A stretch of DNA of 64,000 bases from Conchocele bisecta (lineage: Eukaryota; Mollusca; Bivalvia; Lucinida; Thyasiridae): the NCBI GenBank assembly GCA_029237695.1, contig JAQRGA010000165.1:248001-312000 (forward strand), in the 5' to 3' direction. The translations under genes were made by a program, and so were the position numbers. Positions 42,315 to 54,261 of this stretch are shown piece by piece. The stretch's first letter is position 1. Every line of letters begins with the position of its first letter. Under the pieces are notes generated by a model. That model ran no database searches, was not told the DNA's origin, and worked only from the letters and a program-made list of their open reading frames with translations.

Positions 42315-43481
42315 TGGCCTGAATCTGACCTTGACCTTTTGACCTTCACAACCCTGCTTAAATTATATGTATTTATTGTTTACCCTAGTTTCTCGACCAA
42401 TGAAAGAATGGCATTTCGTCTCAATTAATCACATACTGCGACGTTTTCGCCAAAATGTATTATATTAATCATTAAATGTTCAGCGCTATATTTAGAACTG
42501 ATTGTATGCCTTGTTGTCATCAGTTCACAATACGCAAAGCATATTACTGCCCACACACATGCTCACTTTGTGCTGCACCGCCAATCACATACTAGTATAT
42601 AGTGATTCGAAATCATGTTTAGGGGCTTCGTTTCGCAGTGGGCTGGGTAAACAATAAGTAAGTTATAGTTCACATATATTCGCTCGATCGAAATTAATTT
42701 ATTAAAAATTCAATATGTGAACTATAACTATTACATTTGTATGCCCATGTGAGATCATGTTCACATTTTCCCCAACTTTGTCGCATATCATACGTTTTTT
42801 CTTCTTCACAAAACTAAAGGGCTCCAGCCCATTCACAATGCCTAGAAAAAAGTTCTGAAACATTTTGGAAACACTTGTGACTGCAGTCTGATGGTATTTC
42901 TCTTCTTTAGCAAATACTCTGTTATTATTACAGGAGAGCTCGATGAAGGCAACTCTGGTTATTGGAAGTTTAGCAGCAATTCGTTCCAGCCGAAAAACTT
43001 TCCCACCTGTACCACAACCAACAACTGAAGCAAGACATCATCATAGGCGAAATAGACAATGAACTAAATAAGACTGGGATTCATCAAACCTAATGCCAGT
43101 CATTTACATGGCCCGTGTCAAATTGTTAAAGTTGAAGTTATTGAGCCTAGCACCATAGATGAATTCCTTACTGTGTATTGAAGAAACTGATAATACACAG
43201 TATATACACAGTGCCTATGAAGTTGTTTTGACTGCATATATATTCTGGTTACAAGACAGTGATTTTGCCATCCATGATTTAGCAATGCCACAACCATTCT
43301 GAACAGCAATAAGTGACAACAGTGAATGAAGTATAGTTTCATCATAACTTCTATATATCTTGAAGAATTACTTAAAGATTTCAACACAGCATACTTGCGG
43401 ACAAATGCCACACATCCATGATGCCCTTAATGTGACCTTGACCTGTTGACCTTCACAACTTTGAACTTGTTCACACATTAA
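42315..43481. other. Host DNA, no gene seen
   Basis: Contains a small inverted repeat at 42,660-42,729 (AGTTATAGTTCACATAT with its complement), compatible with a tiny MITE, and several CTTGACCT(G/T)TTGACCTTCACA repeats that recur to 44,240. No supported coding region. Confidence 0.5.
42660..42729. repeat. 17-bp inverted repeat, small foldback element
   Basis: AGTTATAGTTCACATAT at the left and ATATGTGAACTATAACT at the right, with 35 bp of AT-rich DNA between. Confidence 0.75.
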
Positions 43482-43982
43482 AGGTACATGCCCATGCAGT
43501 AGGCGCAAACTGTTCTTTATAGGAATTAAATAAGTGTATAATTGTGTCACTATTCCACCAGTTCTAAAAATTACAAGTGCCCGCTATACAGATATAATCA
43601 ATTAGTAATATTTATTTTACTGATAGTGACGCGCGGTGGTATCAGACTATTTTCATATGCAAATGAGATATGATATTTTTTAATTATTTATACTAATTAA
43701 ATGTGTCACCTGAAAAAAATATATTTTCGACAGATTATCAAGTATGATCATTGCACATCAAAAAATAAATACAGAGAATAAATAGTAATATCCGTTAACA
43801 TTTTAAGGAACCACGGTTATCGCCCCTGATATCAGAGTGTAAATGTATGGCTAATATAAAATGTATAATAATGCCAATCAATACGTGGAACAACGGTGAA
43901 TGATTGTTTATTTTGCCAGAAAATGTGTCAGATGATGTCTGATGTAAGTAACATGTTGTGCCTACTGAGTGGGCATGTACCT
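43482..43982. mobile_element. TTAA-flanked MITE, copy 2
   Basis: AGGTACATGCCCATGCAG at the left, CTGAGTGGGCATGTACCT at the right, flanked by TTAA at 43,478-43,481 and 43,983-43,986. The interior is homologous to copy 1 (for example CAAATGAGATATGATATTTT). Confidence 0.8.
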
Positions 43983-43986
43983 TTAA

Positions 43987-45780
43987 CAAGTTCGCAGGAG
44001 TTTCTCAATTATGTCATAACTTCTTTATCCCTTGATGGATCACTATAATATTTAAATACATCACACTTGTGGACAAATTCCACGCATCCATGCTGTCCTT
44101 AATATGACCCTGACCTTCACAACTTTGAACGTTTTCACACATTATTTATTTTACCGGAGTTTACACTTGTAAGACCTGTGCACAAATGTCACACATCTAT
44201 GCTGCCCTGAATATGACCTTCACATTTTGACCTTCACACCTGTGTTTATGAATACTTATCAATTTTGGTAAATTAACTTTGCCGCAGTTTCTGCCAATCT
44301 GCCACCGTGGACATTCGTGTGCCGACAGGCCACATTTTCTTGTTTTTAAGTGTTGTAAAAAACGAAAATTAATTATTTTTCCTCAAATATATATAAATAA
44401 AAGATTAATATGACATTATTTTGTAAGGGGCAGGTGGGGATAATATTCAGTAATTTAATTTCATGCGAGCCTTAGCCGGACGTAAAATTTTAAAATAATG
44501 TTATACCAATTACCAATGGAATGAAACGGTCAAAATGTCCAGATCAAAATTTGATTGATTTTTGTCTGATGAATTTAAAAGTCCAGGTGCATATATATTC
44601 CTTATACATGCTGTTCCTGTCATGACACATTATTGTGACTGATTAAAAGATGCACCAAGTGTAACCCCATTGTTAGTGCTGAATTTAGAATGCTCCCAAA
44701 TGCTGGTGTGTTTCTCTATGTATATGACATTTTGAAGTCACTGCAGCTATTCAGTATGTAGTTTGTCTCTTGATGTACTGCAAATAAATTTCACTCAGTA
44801 TAGCGAAAAAGGTCACTGCATATCATTGAGTGCCGTTAACAGTTCAAAGTGAATATGGTTGGAGAAATGGAGCTTTGGACATTTGTGTTCAGTATCGGCA
44901 CATACCAGCATGCACATTTGTCTGATCAAGTATACATGTGCTATTCGCCATTTAGTCAGCAAAACACCCACCATGCTCCAAATAAACAGTATAAATCCTA
45001 AACAAGCTGCTGGAGTGTGCTAGCAGATCATGAGGTACTGGCCACAAATACCATAAGCCCCCATTTCTCCAGTGAAAAATACAAACATTTTACAGGCTTG
45101 TTGACATAATTTTCATGAATATTTGTAATTCAAAAATGTCTTTAGTATGTTGCTCAAGTGACTGATGTAAACATGGTGGTGGTGCATGTTGCCACATAAT
45201 TTTACATTTTAGCAGGGTTAAAACAGAAGAGTGGATTTAAGTGAATCTAAGTTTTGATCTGGGTGGATTCAGTGCATTAAGGTTTCAGTTTATGGAAAAG
45301 TACTTTCCACAACAAACATATATTATAATAAGCTTAGAATTGCAAATGTATTCAGTTAAGTGATGCATGTACGTGTACAGTCGAATCATTTTACATAATT
45401 TAGATGGAATGTCAAATAATTGTGTAATGTGTCCACAGTATGAATGAATACATGAAATAAACTGATGTATGTCATTTTCATTGTTACTAGTCAATTATTA
45501 TTTCAATCATGATTTATAAAACTGGCTGAGCAAGTCAAAATAAACTCAGAATAAACATGAGGAAGCATGTTGATTGGTTGACTGAATTTGATTTTAGGTG
45601 TGTCCAACAGTAAGATTATATAACATGTAGATGGCGTTTTGATTCGTCATGCATTAAGGCTTATGTGCTCAGAAAAGTGTATACCGGTAATCTTTAATTC
45701 AGGCCCAGTATGTCAAACACACCGTTAATGTTCAAGCCTGCTTGCAGAGAGCTTGTAGTAGTGGTTACATTGACGTCATT
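43987..45780. other. Host DNA, no gene seen
   Basis: Short diverged tandem copies of a block with CACACATC(C/T)ATGCTG(C/T)CCT and GACCTTCACA run through 44,080-44,240. Beyond that I see only AT-rich sequence and short chance ORFs. Confidence 0.5.
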
Positions 45781-45789
45781 GTGTCTGTG

Positions 45790-46440
45790 TTAAAGTTATA
45801 TCCCATCGCGTAGCGAAAATGGGATATAGGGATGCAAAAGACGTCCGTCTGTCCATCCATCACATTTTCCATTCTGCTATGACTTTGTTACCGTATGACT
45901 GATTGGCTTGAAACTTCATGTGCATGTCTATTATCCATATGTTCATTCCCCGCGTCCCCGCGTCCAGTAGATGCGTACACGTTTCTCCATTCTCTAATAA
46001 CTTCTTTACTGTGCATGTTTACTATCATCATCCATAGTTTGGTTCCCCACCCCACACGTTTTCCCCATGCCCAAGGGCAAATCATTTTTTTAATTTTGGT
46101 CCAGTAGATGAAGGCGCGTTTCTTCATTATCCTATAACAGCTTTACTGTGTAACAAATTGGCTTGAAACTTCATGTGCATGTTTATTAACAGCCATATTT
46201 ACATTCCCTACCCCACACATGCTCTCCCAATGCCCAATGTCGAGGTCAAATACCTTTGAAGTTTCAGTCCAGTAGGTGTGTGCACGTTCCTCCTTTCTCC
46301 TATAACTTCTTTACTTTATGAACGATTTGCTTCAAACTCTATGTGCATATTACCCATCATTCATATTTTCATTCCCCACCCAGACGTGCTGCCCTTGTCC
46401 AAGTTCCAGGTCAAATAACCTCTGCTGTGAGATTGACCTT
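45790..46440. repeat. Tandem repeat, about 170-190-bp unit, four copies
   Basis: GGCTTGAAACTTCATGTGCATG recurs at about 45,905 and 46,150 with degenerate forms elsewhere, each followed by CATT(A)TTCATTCCCC(A/G)C and a TCCAGTAG(A/G)TG block. The array starts with GGGATATAGGGATGCAAAAG. Confidence 0.7.
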
Positions 46441-46659
46441 CAAACCAGGGAGCTGGATCTGTGTTGTGTGTGGTTAGAGTTCAGATGAGCTCTTTTGTAC
46501 TCCGTTTTATACGCCCGTTTGAAAAACAGGACATATTGTGTTGTGGCGCCATCTGTCCGTCCATAAACTTTAGTCTTCTACATCGAACTAGTCCTACAGT
46601 TTTCCACTGTTCGAATTTCAGGGATTAATATATATTTATTTTGATGTAAATATTCCGTA

Positions 46660-46790
46660 CTGATTTTGGGATCCCTTTCCCCCCAATGCAGCTGGTTAAA
46701 TGCGGGATCGAACCTGTTGGCCCGGCATTAAATGACCTTAGCTGTTGATAGGTCATTAAATACCAATAAACCAAATCAAGTCAACCTACT
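46660..46790 (+). repeat. tRNA-like SINE fragment
   Basis: CAATGCAGCTGGTTAAATGC, GATCGAACCTGTTGGCC and CTGTTGATAGGTCATTAAAT match the 3' half of the SINE at 42,016-42,300. Confidence 0.7.
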
Positions 46791-47109
46791 AAAATTTAAC
46801 AGGAGCCAAAAGAGGTGAGGATGAGGAGAAAAATGTATACGACATTTACATCAAACCATGACGATAACTTGGAAATTATTTATCGAAATCTATTTTAGCC
46901 CCGATTTTAAAATTCACAAAATTTAACGCAACCTTTTCAAATAAAAAAAATTAAACAAATGTAATTGAGTTTTAATAGTATGATGAAATCTCTGTAAATG
47001 AGACGTCCGTTAGGTTGCCGTGGTGTCTCAGACAATTTACAATCTAAGATTGTTACAGTGAAACCCAAGATTAAAACACAGTTATGTTTTGTGTGTGGAG
47101 AAATAGGGC

Positions 47110-47660
47110 TTATGGGATATATGGCCAGTCTTGCTCTGGGTCTTCCATGTCAATCTTGAGGAATGATAAGAACATACTTTGTTAGAAACAGGACTTATGT
47201 TTCACCGAGTGAATGGTGACCAGAGCAGACTCTGATCTGATCAGACTGCGCAAATGTATGGGATATATGGCCAGTCTCGCACTGGGTCTTACAGCTCAGT
47301 CTTCAGGAATGATAAGAACATACACTATTAGAAGCACGACTGATGTTTCCCTGACCAGTACCATAACCATGATGAGGCAGACGAGGCGGGCATTTTGCCA
47401 ATTATTTGTTTTATGTCAAAAATTAAACAAATCCCTGGGGTGGTGGCGGGGAGAATGCTCCCTGACCCCCATGTCGGGACTTGGTTCGCCTGTTTGGTAT
47501 TTACCTCTGGTTACGGCCTTGCTGACTCAATGGCGACCAGTGCAGACCCTGATCAGACTGCGCGAATGCGCATGCTGATCTGGATCTACACGGGTCGCAG
47601 ATACCATAAGCCATATTTCTCCAGTCACACTCAGTCACAAATTAACAGTTTACATTTATT
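47110..47660 (+). repeat. Dispersed GATCAGACTGCGC-type host repeats
   Basis: GGGATATATGGCCAGTCT(T/C)GC occurs at 47,118 and 47,259, and GATCAGACTGCGCGAATGCG at about 47,552. The last copy is the uninterrupted version of the repeat into which element B inserted. Short ORFs here are not supported. Confidence 0.65.
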
Positions 47661-48000
47661 TCTAAAACATTACTGGTAGTCCCTCCAAACTGAAAATGAA
47701 ACTAAATCGTAACGGACTGAATGCATATATCTGCTAATTGTTGTCGGTCAATGTACATGATGTGTTGGTTCCGTGCTTACTTACGTCCTGTAATTGGTAT
47801 GACTAGAGCTGGGGCAGAGTTACAGGTTCCCGGTTTATTGCTTAGTTTTCTGTATCCGGCACCCTGTGAGTTGGAACCAGTAAACTTAAAACCTGATGAA
47901 CTACAATAGTTTATGGAACGCGTACGAATATGTAAATCGGTCACACGGAGGCATTCTGGTATTACCATAGACGCAATGTAAATACAAACAATATAAACCT

Positions 48001-48111
48001 ACCATTCAAGTCCGAGTCATTATTTACGACGAAATAGTGCGAGGTTCCAAGTGCTACCATTCAAGTCCGAGTCATTATTTGCGACGAAATGGTGCGAGGT
48101 TTCCGAGTGTC
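48001..48111 (+). repeat. 55-bp direct duplication
   Basis: ACCATTCAAGTCCGAGTCAT begins at 48,001 and again at 48,056; the two units differ at only a few positions. A (GTT)n microsatellite follows at about 48,140. Confidence 0.9.
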
Positions 48112-48242
48112 AATGCCGTTGTCCTGAGAATTTACTACTTGTTGTTGTTGTTGTTGACGTTCCCACGCTGGCTTATCGCGGGACCGTATAAAATACGTAA
48201 GGCATGTTTTAAAATCACAGTAAAATCGTATTTAAAGTTTGT

Positions 48243-48636
48243 TTGTTTGTTTATTGGTGTGTAACGGCCTATCAACAGCTAAGGTCATGTAAGGCCGGGC
48301 AAACGGGTTCGATCCCGTTTTAACCTGCTGCATTGGGGGGAAAATTCCAAAATCAAAACTGAATATTTACATCGAGAAACAATATATTCAGCCCTGAAAT
48401 TAGAATAACCTGACCTGGTGGCAGGTCCATACCACACCAAAGTCACTTGGCCCCTTCCCCTAAATAGGATTACGAATTATCGTAAAACTCACATAAGGGG
48501 TATAACCAGAGTCAACTGTCACATACAAAATGCCAAAGACGTATGCGAGGGCCAAACCAGGTCTCCAGTCGGGATTCCGGTAAGGATGAACCCCGATCGT
48601 TAAATTACCCATCGCTTGAACCCACCTTCAACCCAC
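48243..48636 (-). mobile_element. tRNA-like SINE, full copy, reverse orientation
   Basis: Flanked by a 13-bp duplication, ATTTAAAGTTTGT (48,230-48,242 and 48,637-48,649). Reads in reverse from TTTGTTTGTTTATTGGTGTG through AAACGGGTTCGATCCCGTTT to a 5' part shared with the copy at 42,016. Confidence 0.8.
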
Positions 48637-48649
48637 ATTTAAAGTTTGT

Positions 48650-50138
48650 AATAAAATGTGCACATAAATCAAAACTACTGTAAATATATACATTGGCACT
48701 GGGTTTCTGTCTATATTTTATTTCCTGGTATTATTATGTGCTTATAGCGGTGGGTGGGATTCGTTCCGTGCAGTCGGCCGATGCATCATCTGTATCCTTT
48801 CGACACTTCGTATTACATTCCTTATTTCCAGACACTCGCAACCACTGGTCCCACATTTGTTACTACAGCATTTTGTTTTATGTAGCTTATACATGTATAT
48901 TTATTTACGCAATTTTGTATCCTCACCTCTGTGTGCCAAAAGTCTAAAGGGACAACAAAATAAAAACATTGATAAAAGTAAGCAATAGATTTAGTTAAAA
49001 ATAAAATGCATAATTGCAAATGTTATAGTGACTTGCACAACTTCACATTGTTCAATGCTATAGAAGCTTGATACAAAACCATAATATTAAAATACAAATC
49101 CAAGGCGGATTACCGCATATCACATGTTCGAGATCACCACATATGCATCCAACCTATTAACCGTATTCCAGCTTTATACTAATTTAAAATTTGGCCCAGT
49201 CTTTGAGTAGCAATAACAAAAAATTATTGAGAGGCACGGGCTCAAGGTCGTCTATAATAAAAATATGAACACGATTCGATTAAGAATAATTTACATATGT
49301 ATTAAAATATGAATACTGTATGCATAGCTGTCACTGTCGTCACTGCTGCCTTTATCTCACGTTTAATTGGGCAGATTTCTACAAAAGTCAGATCGTCTCG
49401 CTCCCTTACATAGACAGTTGATCTGTGAAGGGATGACATGGTTATACACAGCTTGCTATCAGTGTCGCCATTGCTGTATTTACTATCTGCAGTGTTACCA
49501 ACAGTTGATCTTCGAGAGGATGGGGCCCCCAATTTTGAACATATTTCAGACTCCCGCACCGTATGTTTATATGGCAATTATCAAGGACACTTATTGATAC
49601 CAGTATCAGTCAATCAACCCCCCTACTCCCGCCTAGAGTTATTATATTAGTAATTATCCACGAGTTACACATATCAGTTATTGGGTGAATCACACTCATG
49701 CAGCCACACAGAAATATCCCATACCACTATCCACCCCAAACCAACCTGCGCACAAGTATATTGAGGTAAGTCAATATATAATAAAAATGGCCGCAACGGA
49801 GCAAGTCATCGGAATTTTTTTAAAACCAATTCTGGAAGTCGGACTTCGTCCATTTCGCGCACTTGGAATTATAATTATCTCCCCTGTCGAGGAGTGCAGG
49901 GGGAACTCTGACCGGTTTTCCTATATAATTTGTTAACGCTTCAAACAACTAACATTTAATATTGCACACTAACATTTAATAGCACCTATTAAATCTGCGC
50001 TCAAATTCACTACAACTTATAGCATATCTTTTTATTACATAGGACCTCAACTTTTTATCTCTTAACGCACTGACGCGCAGCTGCATAGATCCCTCGCGAG
50101 AGGTTCATGCAGCATGAAAAGATAGATAACAACTAAAT
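48650..50138. other. Host DNA, no gene seen
   Basis: Around 49,380-49,540 a duplicated block (CAGTTGATC(T/C)(G/T)) is visible. The small ORFs have no recognisable features. Element C begins at 50,139. Confidence 0.5.
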
Positions 50139-50213
50139 AGTAGTATAAGGGGTTCAAAATGATACCACCTCCCATCAAGAAGGTAGTATCATTGTGGACT
50201 CCCGTATACTACT
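50139..50213. repeat. Left terminal hairpin of element C
   Basis: AGTAGTATAAGGGGTTCAAA, then GATACCACC, a 12-base centre, GGTAGTATCATTGTGGACTC and CCGTATACTACT: a 75-bp imperfect palindrome homologous to the B termini. Confidence 0.75.
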
Positions 50214-50373
50214 TGGATTTTCCCCCACTGTTCGGCGGGTGTGGATGAGAAGAGTGGAAACTATTTTTCAGCAACCACGATACTTCCTCGACCGGATGAG
50301 AAGTTATCAATGAGATTACACCCTATTAGAGATAAGAATCCATTGGTTATACTCAGTATATATACATCACATA

Positions 50374-50658
50374 ATGGTTCCAGTTAAGTGTGCGTGGTTG
50401 AAGACAGGTAGTCACGAGAGATGTCATCGTACCGGTATTTACGAGTATTGCAAACATCACCGGGCATGGATGAGAAGAGGGTCCGTTTCGCCTCGCCCAT
50501 GTCGGCATTGCGGGCTAGGGACCAGATCCGAGTCACTGTTATGTTCACCATGCGGTGGCACTCAGGCTATGCATCGACTGGTTATCAAGGAATTACGTGC
50601 TCGCAAGTATCATCGTTTAGTAATAATTCAAATCAGAAAGTCAGTTATAAAGATATAA
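50374..50658 (+). CDS. 94-residue Cys/His-rich zinc-binding-type ORF
   Basis: Starts MVPVKCAWLKTGSHERCHRT. One cluster has Cys residues followed by YCKHHRAW. The second is CRHCGLGTRSESLLCSPCGG, a Cys-x2-Cys-x11-Cys-x2-Cys zinc ribbon. Basic C-terminus (KELRARKYHR). It reads inward from the terminus, starting about 160 bp from the hairpin, the same spot where B has an unrelated 126-residue ORF. Likely nucleic-acid binding by motif; function unknown. Confidence 0.6.
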   Translation: MVPVKCAWLKTGSHERCHRTGIYEYCKHHRAWMRRGSVSPRPCRHCGLGTRSESLLCSPCGGTQAMHRLVIKELRARKYHRLVIIQIRKSVIKI

Positions 50659-51028
50659 CCGATATTTTCTCAACGTTAAGCAGCGTTCCTATCCGACCGC
50701 TGCTTGCCTATAAAGTTTAACAGAGCGCTTAGTGAATAAACACGCCTGATATTTTATCAACGTTAAACAGCGTTCCCATCCAACCGCCGTTGTCAATTTT
50801 TCCTTATCGAGGCCACGGTGGTGTACTTGTTTCGTGTATTGATTTAATTTTTAAAAACACACACACACAACCAAGACAGTTATGAAACATAAACCTGGAG
50901 ATAAACATTACCTGTTGTTTTGTGTATTGGTTTACCCATGTGCAACAAGCTATCGAGATACGTTATATATGAGAGTGTTGACTGTGGTACATGGTAACAC
51001 GATTACTTCCCGGTACGGACAGTTGAGG
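50659..51028. other. Non-coding gap in element C
   Basis: Two versions of TATTTTCTCAACGTTAA(G/A)CAGCGTTCC(T/C)ATCC (50,662 and 50,750) form a roughly 90-bp tandem repeat. A short (AC)n tract is at about 50,858. No gene. Confidence 0.6.
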
Positions 51029-51702
51029 TTATAGAAATGTATGGTGGTCAGTGGGTGTTGTAACTTTTCCCCTCACTTTATCTCCCAGTGTTAACCTAAA
51101 TGTATTCCAATCAGTATTCTCAAGCTTGGGAAGGGTGGCGCGCGCCTTAGTTCTAATAGTATTTTTTAAATCCTCATATCGAGACATCTCCTCCAGCACC
51201 AACTCAAATTCGGACACGATAACGTCAATGGTATTTTCTTAGACCTCGCGAGAACCGATATTCTGTCGTGCTTTCTACTTTTATTTTCGAATTTTCTCCC
51301 CACTACTCTAAATGTCATACACAGCAGTCCTGCCCCAGCGGCTACACCACTCAAACCCGCGGCAATAGGAATTGCCACGACTGTAGATAACAATGCAGCG
51401 GTTCCGGCCCCACCCAGTATAGAAACGGATGACAACAAGGTGCTCACCCCCTCCGCTATATTTGCAGCTCGTCTATATTTTTTAGCATTTACCCTCCGAG
51501 TTTCCCCATCTTGTTTTAGAATCTGCTGTATCTCGACGATATTTTCCAACCTGAAGTTTGACGGGGTCATATCCACCAATTCCAATGGTCCAACATCCAG
51601 TCGCGGATTGGTGATATTGGCTGTTAAAACATGATCGGTAGGTTTTGGTTGTAGGTTCAACCGCACCAGCTCAGGAGCGGCAGTTAAATGTTCACTCGTC
51701 AT
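51029..51702 (-). pseudogene. Hydrophobic-hairpin ORF (copy C)
   Basis: Open from MTSEHLTAAPELVRLN (start 51,702, overlapping the fibre stop as ATGA) to about 51,230. It contains FRLENIVEIQQILKQDGE, the hydrophobic pair GTAALLSTVVAIPIAAGLSG, and KSRKHDRISVLARSKK. One frameshift near 51,225 is followed by the last open part, FELVLEEMSRYEDLKNTIRT, to the stop at 51,029. Only one lesion, so recently inactivated or a sequencing slip. Confidence 0.65.
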
Positions 51703-52886
51703 AAATCAAGTTCAATTTACAATGTTACAATAGTGAAAGAACTCGCTGGGTCAGCGAGTTTCGTAACAAAGTTAATAACACTACCTTCGAAAAGTCTAAT
51801 TGGATCATCACCGGCGAATAAAACCACCGATGAACTCTGTCCAGCGAGTTTAGTGACTCCAATCGCCCGTTCTTCCCCATCCAGTACGAGATTTACGGTG
51901 ACCGCGCCCACAGGTTTACCCTTAGCATTAACCGAGCAGACCGCCATTCGTTGAACCGTCCCGGACGCTGCCATGGCATATCCCCCATATATATTGCTCG
52001 CTTTGGCGCCGAACGAATATTCATAGATCCCCTCATTCAATGGGCCCCGCTTTTCAGCCCAAACTGTGATGATATGTTTTATGCGGCGTAATAACTTAAA
52101 CTGCTCTACAGATGTGTCAAACAATGCGGTAAGCTTCATGGTAGCGGTATGGGCATCAACACGAACCTTGTCAGAGGTATCCTCAATCGCTTTGTGAGTG
52201 TCTCTGCGAACACGTTTCAGTTTATCGGAAACTTCCATAAACTCTGTATGGGCCTCTTCCCGAAATTCGGTTATTTTCCCTCCTAGTTTGTTTAGTTCTG
52301 TATGTGTTTCTTCACGACTTTGTGTAGTCACAGCCAGGGCCTCTTTTCGAAATTCGGTTATTTTTCCTCCTAGTTTGTTTAGTTCTGTATATATTTCTTC
52401 ACGACTTTGTGTAGTCACAGCCAAGGCATATACTCTAAGTTGTGATAGTAGACTCTTATGAATCTCGTCCGTGGCCGCCAATATAGTTCTATTGAACAGT
52501 GATATGGCCTCAACACGAATCTTTTCAGAGGTATCCTCAAGTGCTTTGTGAGCGTCTCTACGAACACGTTTCAGTTTATCGGAAACTTCCATAAATTCTG
52601 TATGGGCCTCTTCCCGAAATTCGGTTATTTTTTTGCCTAGTTCCGTAAGTGCTGCATGATCCTCTTTCCCAACTTGGATTATTTTTCCGCCGAGATCCTT
52701 AAGTCCTGTATGTGCCTCTACACGAACTTGTACGTCTACTCTAAGCTGTGCTATACTAAAATCACCTGTGGGGTTGGATCCGGAGTCCCCGTCGGAAACA
52801 TCATTGTTACTCGGATTCTTTAAATTTATATATGTCACCCAATCACGATTGGAATTGGAAGAACTACCTGGTCCGTATATACTCAT
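51699..52886 (-). pseudogene. Fibre-like protein (copy C), nearly intact
   Basis: 389 codons are open from MSIYGPGSSSNSNRDWV. The shaft has two alternating helical modules (THTELNKLGGKITEFREEAH and LKRVRRDAHKALEDTSEKIR types) instead of the SEDSL repeats of A/B. The beta head starts ITVWAEKRGPLNEG and contains YGGYAMAASGTVQRMAVCSV. A TAA at 51,717-51,719 replaces a Leu codon five codons before the aligned end, possibly harmless. A palindrome at 52,839-52,852 encodes the NRDW near the N-terminus. Confidence 0.75.
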
Positions 52887-52928
52887 AATGTTGGTTGTTA
52901 TAACATAAGGAAAACTTGAGTTTAATTC

Positions 52929-52950
52929 TAATTTTCTTAAAATTAATTAA
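52929..52950 (-). promoter_or_regulatory. AT-rich promoter-like motif upstream of fibre gene C
   Basis: The minus strand reads TTAATTAATTTTAAGAAAAT between the end of the jelly-roll-like gene and the fibre gene. Its position corresponds to the motif at 2,481-2,500 in A. Confidence 0.45.
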
Positions 52951-53633
52951 TTTGAAATTTCTAGGACGACCGAAATCGGGTAATAGTTCTTCAATTCTCT
53001 CGCTTGATCATCAAGAATAGAGACCGTAAATTCGTGGATATGTCCCGATTCCAAAACTTTCATCTCGGGGCATGGGAAGTCTAAGGTCACAGTCTCCCCA
53101 AAGAAATAATCATTGGCTTGCACGGTTTTCAGAAATGTGCTGGGAGATCCGTTTACCGTGTTGTACGATGTGTTCACCCGATCCAGGTGCACCCTGAGAG
53201 TTTTCGTGAAGGCGAAGTCCACCGGGTTATCACCGATGTACTCACCCTGGACAAACAATCCTTTATTCGCGGAGTATGTCTCTCTAAACCCGAGTCGAAT
53301 ACCCAACGTCGGGAATATCCTTACTCGGCTGTCTGGGCCGATGGTCATTGTTGTGAGCCCGGTAGCCTTCGATACTGTGAGGTTGACTATACCGTCAAGC
53401 TCGGTGGAAACAAAGTCTATGAGCTGTCTTACTCCCCACAGTCCGGGAGGCAGCTTTACACTTACTGAGTGTCCATCCTTCACATAGCCAAACCCTTCGT
53501 TCTTCCCCACATTCTCCCACCAAACCGTGAAGGTGATTGGTCTGATGCCTACACGGCGTTTTCCGCAGCAATTGTCGATTTACTTCTGAAGTTCACAACT
53601 CTCTTTTTGAACATTACTGATAGTAGCAAACAT
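52947..53633 (-). pseudogene. Jelly-roll-like ORF, candidate penton/minor capsid (copy C)
   Basis: The best copy. The frame is open from the ATG at 53,633 to the end at 52,947 except for one TAA at codon 18 (53,582-53,580). Segments look like successive beta strands: EGFGYVKDGHSVSVKLPPG, GIVNLTVSKATGLTTMTIG, VRIFPTLGIRLGF, VDFAFTKTLRVHLDRVN, HIHEFTVSILDDQARELKN. About 228 codons. Families of this look in invertebrate Polintons are taken to be single-jelly-roll virion proteins; here that is inference from length, strand pattern and neighbours. Confidence 0.6.
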
Positions 53634-53647
53634 AATAATATCTTTCA
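53634..53647. promoter_or_regulatory. 14-bp divergent intergenic spacer (copy C)
   Basis: AATAATATCTTTCA between ATG (minus, 53,633) and ATG (plus, 53,648). Identical to A and B. Confidence 0.6.
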
Positions 53648-54261
53648 ATGGATACCCAGGCTTTTAGCTTTAATTATAATGCAAAGTACCTGGTCGGATG
53701 TGTATACACGCAAAAGAACACCATTGGTGGGCTTGTGCACCCCACTATCCAAGTTCGCGGCGGAAAATGCTTTCAAACCAACTTCCACGACATCTTTGAA
53801 CAATATAGGCTGCCCAAGATTATAACAATGGAGGCCGTGAATGGGTGGAAAGCAACACCGATGCAGTTTTGGCAGAATCAGCTCAACTTCGCCGTATGGT
53901 GCGCAACAGCCGGATGCGGGGTTTCCTCTCAGCACCATCTGGTCGCGGAGGATCCCTTCTTGAGGGCTGTTTATAATTTTCACGCGTACTACACTATTAG
54001 GAGGATTCTCAAAGAACTTGGTATTCCACTACCTCAACACGACGCCTGGAATCCCATTTCCAAAGCATACGACCGTATGGCGTTTGAAAGACTGTGTAAC
54101 GAATTTAACGTTTCAAAAGACGCGGACTGGAGACAGAAAGAGTTCTGGTACACTTTCGGTTTAGGTGACGTTTACATAACGGGTATGGGGTTTCTGATGC
54201 ACCCAAGGGATCCACCACCACCAATAAAACCAAAAAATACCGACTTCGTGCCACCAGTTAC
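53648..54261 (+). pseudogene. Conserved Polinton ORF with NLNFAVWCAT-type core (copy C)
   Basis: Open from MDTQAFSFNYNAKYLVGCVY through GLVHPTIQVRGGKCFQTNF, WQNQLNFAVWCATAGCGVSS, YNFHAYYTIRRILKELGIPL and DADWRQKEFWYTFGLGD to the edge of the 1.48-kb insertion, where it runs into repeat sequence. No catalytic signature or TM segment is visible; the family's role is unknown. Position between the jelly-roll-like gene and the membrane ORFs suggests a virion protein. Confidence 0.65.

Noticed and set aside
45888..46107. Overlapping ORFs on both strands at about 45.9-46.1 kb
   Set aside because: They lie in a tandem host repeat; no supporting feature.
47213..47578. 121-codon ORF in host DNA
   Set aside because: It overlaps copies of a dispersed repeat and has no domain or codon pattern; chance ORF.
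50374..50658. Cys-rich ORF as a toxin or defensin
   Set aside because: Cys spacing fits zinc-binding (Cys-x2-Cys pairs), there is no signal peptide, and it lies inside the Polinton.
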